A DNA stretch of 64,000 nucleotides from Sphingomonas kyeonggiensis (GTDB taxonomy: Bacteria; Pseudomonadota; Alphaproteobacteria; Sphingomonadales; Sphingomonadaceae). Positions 58,164-64,000 of this stretch are shown one piece after another. Below the pieces are notes generated by a model that had not been told where the DNA came from, did not search any database, and saw only the letters and a program-made list of their open reading frames with translations. Each line of letters begins with the position of its first letter. Positions within the stretch are counted from its first letter, which is position 1. The position numbers and the translations under genes are program-made. The stretch is taken from contig NZ_JACIEH010000001.1 of assembly GCF_014196745.1 (NCBI RefSeq), positions 558,001 to 622,000 on the forward strand, written 5' to 3'.

Positions 58164-60622
58164 GCGGCGAGGCTCACGCTCTGGCCGAGCAACTGGTCGA
58201 CGATCAGCTGGCCGACATCGTTCTGCCACTGCCACAGGCCGTTGGCCTTGCCCTTGAAGCTCTTCTCGCCACCCAGCCGTCCTTCGGGGACGAAGCCGGC
58301 GGCGAGCCCGATGCCATAGGCGCCGGGGATCGGCTGGCCCTCGGCGTCGGTGACGCGGCAGAGCTGGTCGGCAAGGCGCGGGCGGCCCGGGGCATGGGCG
58401 GTGAGCGCAATGCGATTGCCCGTAGCGTCGAGCAGCGGCAGGGCATGGGGGCGATAGCCGAGCGCGGCGACGACGACATCCGCTTCGGCGAGGAGCTTCG
58501 CGGTCTCCGGATCGGGACCGGCGAGCTGGTGGAGACGGACCCGCGGATCCGGCGTGCGGCCACCGATGCGGAGCATGCGCAGCACCAGCTCGCGCGCCTC
58601 GAGCCGGAAGCCGGCCAGACGATAGACGAAGCCCGAGAGCGGGCAGATGTCGTCGGGGCCGAAATCGGTGAAGCCGTCGGCATGGGCGGCTTCGGCAGAG
58701 GGGTACCAGGGGCGAAGGTCCTCGCGGTGGAGCAGGACCAGGCTCTCGGCGCCGAACGGAATGTCGGACTTGAGGAGGAGGACAGCGGAGGCGATGGCGG
58801 AAGTGGAGGCGCCGATGATCGCGATGCGCGGGGCGCGCTTGCCGGCGATCCGCTCGCGAAGGCGGTCGATGCCGCCGGTCCGCAGCATGTCGTCGCACAG
58901 CATCAGCCGCGTGCCGACCTGCTCGCCGAGCGGGGCGCCGGCGACAGAGGCCGCGGTGACGTTGCTCTCCGACTGGTACCCGCCGGTGGCGATGACGATG
59001 TTCTCGGAAAGCAGGTCGCGCTCGGCGCCGGTGGCGCGGTTGCGGATGCGGGTCTGCCAGAGACCAGCCGGAGTGCGGCGGCTGTCGAGCACTTCGTGGC
59101 CGGTCAGGACATGGCCGCCAGCCTCGGCAACGACCGCGCCGACGCGCTCGCCCATCGCCTCGAGGAAAGGGGCAGTGCGGTGGAGCGGTACGCCGAGCTT
59201 GCCGACATACTGGGCGATCTCGCGTGCGGCCGGGTGATCCGTCAGCGCGGCGATTGCGGGCTCGGGATTGTCCTTCACGGCGCTGAGGAAGGTCTCGGCG
59301 GTGCTGTCGGAGGTGATCGCATAGCCCGGCAGCTCGCCCGCGCCGAGGCTCGGGCCGCGCTCGACCACGGCGAGGCTGGCGCCCAGTTCGCGCAGCTTGC
59401 CCTTCTTGCTCGCCGAGATGAGGAAGGCGATGCCGGCGGGGCCGCCGCCGATCAGGACGGTGGAGAGAATCTTCTGCGGCGCGGCCGGCACCACGATCCG
59501 GGGCTTGCGCAGCGCGGCGTGGAGCGCATCGCAGATGGTGGCGACATCGGCCTCGGTCATCGCATCGGTGATCGGTAGCGACAGCATCCGGGCGGCCAGG
59601 TCGTCGGCCACCGGGGTCGAGGTGCGCAGGCACTCGCGCTGGAAATAGGGCTGCTGGGCGAGGTGCGGCGCGAAATAATGGCCGGCGCCGATGCCCCGTG
59701 CGGCGAGTTCCGCCATCACCGCGGCACGGTCGCTACCCTCGGGGAGGAGCATCGGCATGAACTGGGCGACCTGGCGCCGGGCGTTGGTCGCCTGAAAGGT
59801 GACGGTATCGCCCAGGCTGGTGCGATAGACCTTGTCGAGTGCAGCGCGGTGCCCGGCGACCGCGTCGATCTCGTCGAGCTTGGCGAGGGCGAGCAGGCCG
59901 AGGATCTCGGGCAGCTTGGCGTTGGTGCCGGGCTCGGTCGCCGAGCGGGGCGCCCCGAAGCCGAAATTGTGCATTCGGCGCAACGCTTCCACCTGATCGG
60001 CGTCCGCGCTGTAGATCAGGCCTCCTTCGGCGGTGGCGAAGGTCTTGGTGGCGTGCATCGAGAAGACGTTGGCGAAATTGGCGCCGGTAGCGAAGCCACG
60101 GCCCTCGGCGTCGAGACTGCCCAGCGACGCGGCGGCATCGACGACCACGCCGACACCGTGCTGCTCGGAGAGGCGGGCATAGCGGGCCAGGTCGATGCAG
60201 GTGCCGAAGGTGTCGTAGGGGACCAGCACCGCGACTTCGCCGGCATGGCGGGCCAGGGCGGCCTCCTCGGCTTCGGCGCTGGCGGCCCAGTCATTGGGGT
60301 CGCTGTCGACCAGGATCGGGGTGAGGCCGGCCCAGATCGCGGCATGGGCGGTGGCGGCGAAGGTGAAGCTGGGGAGCAGCGCGTACTTGCCCTTGCGGCC
60401 CTGGGCGGCCTGGCGGATCGCAAGGATCAGGCCGATGGTGGCGTTGTTCACCGCCAGCGCTGCGCCCACGCCGCCGAAAAGCTCGGCGACGACCCGGGCC
60501 TCGAACTCGCGGACGACCGGGCCGCCATTGCTGTAGATGCCGCGTGCCTCGATGGCCCGCAGCGCCTCGGTCATTTCGCTCAGGCGCGGCGGTTGCGGCG
60601 CGATCAGCGGTAGCTTGTGCAT
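58160..60622 (-). CDS. Fusion of a DegT/DnrJ/StrS aminotransferase with an FAD/NAD(P)-binding oxidoreductase
   Basis: 820 residues from ATG 60622 (an upstream in-frame TTG at 60649 is less likely). Residues 1 to about 380 form a PLP-dependent sugar aminotransferase: IYSNGGP near the start, SFTFAATAHA, Asp162 in VVVDAAAS and the PLP lysine Lys193 in SMHATKTFATAEGG. After a short linker (about 380-390) a flavoprotein of about 430 residues starts with VLIGGGPAGIAF (FAD motif), EFLPGY-like contact ELPGYAIT, a second nucleotide motif IAIIGASTSAIASA (about 620) and ATGG/ALGY segments, resembling ornithine/lysine N-hydroxylases. Both halves look intact, so the enzyme could transaminate and then oxidise an amine. 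First gene of a two-gene operon with a GT2 enzyme. Confidence 0.9.
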   Translation of the reverse strand: MHKLPLIAPQPPRLSEMTEALRAIEARGIYSNGGPVVREFEARVVAELFGGVGAALAVNNATIGLILAIRQAAQGRKGKYALLPSFTFAATAHAAIWAGLTPILVDSDPNDWAASAEAEEAALARHAGEVAVLVPYDTFGTCIDLARYARLSEQHGVGVVVDAAASLGSLDAEGRGFATGANFANVFSMHATKTFATAEGGLIYSADADQVEALRRMHNFGFGAPRSATEPGTNAKLPEILGLLALAKLDEIDAVAGHRAALDKVYRTSLGDTVTFQATNARRQVAQFMPMLLPEGSDRAAVMAELAARGIGAGHYFAPHLAQQPYFQRECLRTSTPVADDLAARMLSLPITDAMTEADVATICDALHAALRKPRIVVPAAPQKILSTVLIGGGPAGIAFLISASKKGKLRELGASLAVVERGPSLGAGELPGYAITSDSTAETFLSAVKDNPEPAIAALTDHPAAREIAQYVGKLGVPLHRTAPFLEAMGERVGAVVAEAGGHVLTGHEVLDSRRTPAGLWQTRIRNRATGAERDLLSENIVIATGGYQSESNVTAASVAGAPLGEQVGTRLMLCDDMLRTGGIDRLRERIAGKRAPRIAIIGASTSAIASAVLLLKSDIPFGAESLVLLHREDLRPWYPSAEAAHADGFTDFGPDDICPLSGFVYRLAGFRLEARELVLRMLRIGGRTPDPRVRLHQLAGPDPETAKLLAEADVVVAALGYRPHALPLLDATGNRIALTAHAPGRPRLADQLCRVTDAEGQPIPGAYGIGLAAGFVPEGRLGGEKSFKGKANGLWQWQNDVGQLIVDQLLGQSVSLAA

Positions 60623-60680
60623 GTCCCCGGCAAGGTCCCTCGTCCCCAATCCGGAAATTATGCCTGCACGTCTACTAAGA

Positions 60681-61130
60681 TTAGGTAAGCCGCTTCAACG
60701 CCACCAGTTCGCGGTCCAGCGCCTGCAGGAACGCCGAGCGATCCGCCGCCGAGAAGGGGCGGGGGCCGCCGATCTGGTCGCCGCCGGCGCGCAGGTCGGC
60801 CATGATCGCCCTGGTGGCGATCGCGTCGCCGATCGAGCTCATGGTGAACGGCTTGCCGTTCGGCGCCAGCACCTTCGCGCCGGCCTTCAAGGCCCGGTCG
60901 GCGAGCAGGATGTCGGCGGTGATTACCACCGCGTCCGCGCCGGCCTGCTCGGCGATCCAGTCATCGGCGGCGTCGAAGCCGTCGCTGACCACCTGCCGGC
61001 TGACCAGCGGGTGCTGCGGCACCCGGAGCCAGCTGTTGCTCACGATCACCACCGGCACCTCGTGCCGCCAGGCGACCTTGTAGATCTCGTCCTTCACCGG
61101 GCAGGCGTCGGCGTCGACGAGGACCCTCAC
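60681..61130 (-). CDS. YaiI/YqxD family protein (UPF0178)
   Basis: 149 residues from a GTG at 61130 whose GTGA overlaps the helicase stop. RVLVDADACPVKDEIYKVAW and ITADILLADRAL match the UPF0178 PIN-like family. Acidic residues at Asp6, Asp8 and Asp94 would be the metal site of a predicted nuclease. Cytoplasmic; role unknown. Confidence 0.93.
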   Translation of the reverse strand: MRVLVDADACPVKDEIYKVAWRHEVPVVIVSNSWLRVPQHPLVSRQVVSDGFDAADDWIAEQAGADAVVITADILLADRALKAGAKVLAPNGKPFTMSSIGDAIATRAIMADLRAGGDQIGGPRPFSAADRSAFLQALDRELVALKRLT

Positions 61131-62860
61131 CGGTGCGACGGGCCCCGGGCCGGCGGCGCCTTGCGATAGGGCTTGGCCTGGTGACGCGGGGCGCCGGGGC
61201 CACCCGCCGGACGGTTCGGACCGCCACGCTGCGGCCGGGCACCCTGGCCCTGGCCCTGGGCCGGCGGCGCATCGGACTGCTCGATGCGCACGTCTTCCTC
61301 ACCCTCGGTGGTGCGGGCGACGGCGGCGATGAACTTGCTCGCCAGCGCGCGCGGGATCTGGAACGAAGTCTCGTTCGGCCCGATGCGGATCGCGCCGACT
61401 TCGTTCTTGGTGATGTGGCCGCGGCGGCAGATCAGCGGCAGCACCCAGCGCGGATCGGCGTTCTGACGGCGGCCAATGTCCATGCGGAACCAGACGACGT
61501 CGTCGAAACCCGGACGGTGCTGGCCGGCCTGGCGCTCCTCGCGGCGATCGCCCTGGCTGCTGAGCTCCTCGGGCGCCGGCAGCGCAGCGCGGTGTGCACG
61601 GACCAGCGCGGCGGCGATATCGGCGGGCGAGCGCTCGGCGAGCAGGCGCTCGGCGATGGCGGCGTCCTCCTCGTCGATCTCGACCGGCGCGAGCAGCGCG
61701 GTGATCAGGCGCTCGCGGTCCTGCTCGCGGATCGCCTCGGCGCTGGGCACGTCGACCCACTCGACCGGGATGCGCGCGCCCTTGAGCATCATCTCGACGC
61801 GACGACGGCGCTGATAGGGGACGATGAGCACCGCGGTGCCCTTCTTGCCCGCACGGCCGGTGCGGCCCGAGCGGTGCTGGAGCGTCTCGGCGTCGCGCGG
61901 CAGTTCGACGTGAACCACCAGGGTGAGCGTCGGCAGGTCGATGCCGCGGGCGGCGACGTCGGTGGCGACGCAAACCCGGGCGCGCTGGTCGCGCAGCGCC
62001 TGCAGGGCGTGGTTGCGCTCGTTCTGGCTATGCTCGCCCGACAGCGCCACTGCGGAGAAGCCGCGCTCGACCAGCGTGGCGTGGAGGTGGCGGACATTGT
62101 CGCGCGTCGCGCAGAACAGGATCGCCGTCTCCGCCTCGTGGAAGCGCAGCAGGTTGATCACTGCATGCTCGATGTCCGACGGGCTGACCGTGACGGCCTG
62201 ATAGCTGATGTCGCCGTGGCCGCGGTCTTCGCCGACCGTCGAGATGCGCAGCGCGTCGTTCTGGTAGCGCTTGGCCAGCGCCACGATCGGCTTCGGCATG
62301 GTCGCCGAGAAGAGCAGGGTGCGGCGGGTGTCGGGTGCACCGTCGAGGATCGCCTCGAGATCGTCGCGGAAGCCCATGTCGAGCATCTCGTCGGCTTCGT
62401 CGAGGACGACGGCGCGCAGCGCGGTGAGGTCGAGCGCGCCGCGCTCGAGATGGTCGCGCAGGCGCCCCGGGGTGCCGACGACGATGTGCGCGCCATAGTT
62501 GAGCTGGCGGCGCTCCTTGGCAGCGTCCATGCCGCCGACGCAGGTGGCGATGCGCGCACCGGTGGGGCCGTAGAGCCAGATCAGCTCGCGGCTGACCTGC
62601 AGGGCGAGTTCGCGGGTCGGTGCGATGATGAGGGCATGCGGTTCGCGGGTCGGCGCGATCTTGCCATCTTCGCCGAGTAGCTCGGGATGCATGGCCAGGC
62701 CGAAGGCCACGGTCTTGCCCGAGCCGGTCTGGGCGGAGACGATGAGGTCGCGGCCCACGGCTTCGGGGGCGATGACGGCGGCCTGGACGGCCGTGGGCGC
62801 GGCGTAACCACGCGCTGCGAGCGCTTCGGCGAGAAGCGCAGGGAGTTCAGCAAATGACAT
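61127..62860 (-). CDS. DEAD-box ATP-dependent RNA helicase (CsdA/DbpA-like)
   Basis: 577 residues from ATG 62860. Motifs in order: Q region, AQTGSGKTV (I), PTRELALQV (Ia), TPGRL (Ib), LDEADEMLDMGF (II), FSATMP (III), ATDVAARGIDLP (V), HRSGRTGRAG (VI). A DbpA-type RNA-binding domain (about 470-530) and an Arg/Gly/Pro-rich tail follow. Likely works in ribosome assembly or RNA turnover at low temperature. A long upstream frame is not protein-like. The 5' region holds a TTGTAAA/TTTACAA inverted repeat. Confidence 0.95.
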   Translation of the reverse strand: MSFAELPALLAEALAARGYAAPTAVQAAVIAPEAVGRDLIVSAQTGSGKTVAFGLAMHPELLGEDGKIAPTREPHALIIAPTRELALQVSRELIWLYGPTGARIATCVGGMDAAKERRQLNYGAHIVVGTPGRLRDHLERGALDLTALRAVVLDEADEMLDMGFRDDLEAILDGAPDTRRTLLFSATMPKPIVALAKRYQNDALRISTVGEDRGHGDISYQAVTVSPSDIEHAVINLLRFHEAETAILFCATRDNVRHLHATLVERGFSAVALSGEHSQNERNHALQALRDQRARVCVATDVAARGIDLPTLTLVVHVELPRDAETLQHRSGRTGRAGKKGTAVLIVPYQRRRRVEMMLKGARIPVEWVDVPSAEAIREQDRERLITALLAPVEIDEEDAAIAERLLAERSPADIAAALVRAHRAALPAPEELSSQGDRREERQAGQHRPGFDDVVWFRMDIGRRQNADPRWVLPLICRRGHITKNEVGAIRIGPNETSFQIPRALASKFIAAVARTTEGEEDVRIEQSDAPPAQGQGQGARPQRGGPNRPAGGPGAPRHQAKPYRKAPPARGPSHR

Positions 62861-63156
62861 GAGACCCCGCACATGGGCTCGAAGGGCCCTTACCGCAAGG
62901 GAAAAGAGGGTTGACGGCGAGCGGCGTCGCTTTGTGTCGTCGAAGCCGGTGGTTGAGCAACTAAATGGCGGATTCCGGCGGTTTTCGGTTGTCGCTTGTA
63001 AATTCTTTACAACGGAAACGTTGAATCCCTTGAATCGCCTTCGTGCGCGCGGGGCAAGGGACTCGGGCTGGAATTGCATCTCCGAGGGTAGATCAGACGA
63101 AATCCTATTTTGCCAGCCTTCACTCCCCCTCCCTTGCGGGGAGGGGGAGCGGAAGA
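62861..63156. other. Gene-free space upstream of the helicase
   Basis: Contains an inverted repeat TTGTAAA-TTC-TTTACAA at 62996-63012, about 135 bases before the helicase start, and the hairpin that ends the qorB gene at 63123-63149. The AT-rich stretch near 62990-63030 is the most likely promoter zone. I see no further gene or RNA signature. Confidence 0.6.
63123..63149 (-). terminator. Hairpin after the qorB-like gene
   Basis: CTCCCCCTCCC at 63123-63133 pairs perfectly with GGGAGGGGGAG at 63139-63149 (TTGCG loop), eight bases after the stop of the minus-strand gene. No T-run on that strand. Confidence 0.6.
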
Positions 63157-64000
63157 TCAGCCGATCAGCGCCTTGACGCCATCCGCCAGGCTAACGGTCG
63201 GGCGGCCGATGAGCCGCGACAGGGTGTGGCCGTCGTCGAACAGCGCGCCCTTGGCGATTTCCACGTCCCAGCCGGCGAGCATCTCGGCGAAGGGGGCGGG
63301 GACGCCGGCGCCGGTGAGGGCGGCGGCATAGTCGGCCGGGGCAAGGTTCTGGAACGGGATGTCGCGGCCGGTCTGGCGCGAGAGCTCGGCGGCGAGATCG
63401 GCGAGGGTGAAGGCGGTGTCGCCGGCCAGCTCGTAGATCTTGCCCGCATGGTCCGCGCCGGCCAGCACCGCGACCGCGGCATCGGCATAGTCGGCACGCG
63501 CGGCGGCGGCGATGCGGCCCTGGCCGGCGGCGCCGATCAGCGCGCCATGGGCGAGCGCGCCCTGCACGCTGGCGGCGTAATTCTCGACATACCAGCCGTT
63601 GCGCAGGAAGGTGTAGGGGATGCCCGAGGCGAGGATCAGCTTCTCGGTGAAGAGATGCTCGCTCGCCAGGCTGAGCGCGCTGGTGTCGGCCCGCAACAGG
63701 CTGGTGTAGACGATGCGGCCGATGCCGGCCTGCTTCGCCGCCTCGACCACCGCCGCGTGCTGGGCTTCGCGCTTGCCGACCTCGCTCGACGAGATGAGCA
63801 GCAGCGTGTCCACGCCGGCGAGGGCGGCCGACAGCGTCTCGGGCCGGTCATAGTCGAAGATGCGCGCGGCGACACCGAGGTCGGCGGCCTTTTCCGGGCT
63901 GCGGGCCAGGGCGACGATCTGGTCGGCGGGCAGCTTGCCCTTGAGCTTGTCGATGACGAGACGGCCGAGCTGGCCGGTGGCTCCGGTGATGGCGATGGTC
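63157..64000 (-). CDS. qorB: NAD(P)H-binding quinone reductase (QorB-like), nearly complete
   Basis: Reading from the right edge, the frame begins at 63999 with TIAITGATGQLGRLV, preceded by the G of what should be the ATG, so only two bases of the start are lost. NAD(P) motif TGATGQLG, then the loop RSPEKAADLG and IFDYDRPETL identify the atypical SDR NmrA/QorB group (about 285 residues). Residues further on include YTSLLRADTSALSLA and FLRNGWYVENY. It likely reduces quinones or redox cofactors. Another ATG at 63813 would give a truncated form lacking the nucleotide motif. Confidence 0.88.
   Translation of the reverse strand, partial: TIAITGATGQLGRLVIDKLKGKLPADQIVALARSPEKAADLGVAARIFDYDRPETLSAALAGVDTLLLISSSEVGKREAQHAAVVEAAKQAGIGRIVYTSLLRADTSALSLASEHLFTEKLILASGIPYTFLRNGWYVENYAASVQGALAHGALIGAAGQGRIAAAARADYADAAVAVLAGADHAGKIYELAGDTAFTLADLAAELSRQTGRDIPFQNLAPADYAAALTGAGVPAPFAEMLAGWDVEIAKGALFDDGHTLSRLIGRPTVSLADGVKALIG

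Noticed and set aside
57096..59633. 845-codon frame that seemed to join the glycosyltransferase to the gene before it
   Set aside because: Upstream of 58163 this frame is out of register with the aminotransferase-flavoprotein gene and is Arg/Pro-rich; the GT2 gene starts at 58163.
1..64000. CRISPR arrays, insertion sequences, phage or plasmid genes
   Set aside because: I found no regularly spaced direct repeats, transposase motifs, phage structural genes or replication initiators. The repeated units seen are short palindromes without transposase.

Overview
The window is high-GC DNA that reads as one stretch of a sphingomonad (Sphingomonadaceae, Alphaproteobacteria) chromosome. Pointers are the aroB-aroK-small protein-secreted protein-xerD-accA block, UbiM-type ubiquinone hydroxylase, several TonB-dependent receptors, MmcQ/YjbR, DUF2218 and DUF1178 proteins, and the paired CCCCGCGAAGGCGGGG-type palindromes between genes. 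Most genes are ordinary chromosomal ones; nothing looks like a plasmid, prophage or CRISPR locus, and no gap between genes exceeds 300 bases.

Layout. 1-0.43 kb: end of an Nramp (MntH) transporter followed by a very structured spacer. 0.66-5.9 kb: a BlaI-type repressor, an M56 (BlaR1-like) protease, a secreted protein carrying the same C-terminal repeats as that protease, and a TonB-dependent receptor, all on the minus strand behind a double BlaI operator. 5.9-16.5 kb: a large winged-helix/ATPase regulator and a set of redox and hydrolase genes (SDR, thioredoxin-like protein, Tat-exported epoxide-hydrolase-like protein, Ohr, alpha/beta hydrolases, cytochrome P460). 16.7-20.1 kb: NTF2-like protein, MFS transporter, TetR regulator and quinone oxidoreductase that share an operator sequence. 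20.2-25.3 kb: DsbA-like protein, rarA operon, ubiM. 25.6-34.3 kb: PadR/DUF2218, glycosyltransferase, radA, lipocalin, cvpA, Fe-S scaffold, K+/H+ antiporter, DUF423, methyltransferase. 34.4-41.5 kb: M1 peptidase, hybrid histidine kinase, LytTR regulator divergent from a TonB receptor. 41.6-47.2 kb: aroB-aroK, divergent secreted protein genes, xerD, accA. 47.3-48.3 kb: four tandem Flp-pilin family loci, one broken by an amber codon. 48.3-50.2 kb: mutT and a probable polymorphic toxin-immunity pair with AT-rich toxin tip. 50.3-55.2 kb: methyltransferase, comF, grxC, DUF1178, tRNA-Arg(CCT), a NUDIX-DUF47 fusion and the PiT phosphate transporter. 55.2-60.6 kb: TetR with a divergent membrane protein, cupin, and a two-gene operon of a DegT aminotransferase-FAD oxidoreductase fusion plus a GT2 glycosyltransferase. 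60.7-64 kb: YaiI, DEAD-box helicase and QorB-like reductase cut by the window edge.

The most unusual items are the aminotransferase-flavoprotein fusion, the NUDIX-DUF47 fusion, the toxin-immunity pair with abrupt base-composition change, the amber-interrupted Flp gene, the LytTR tandem site in front of a TonB receptor, and tightly coupled NTGA gene junctions, two of which appear to use CTG starts. Function calls rest on reading protein motifs by eye; no database search was possible.
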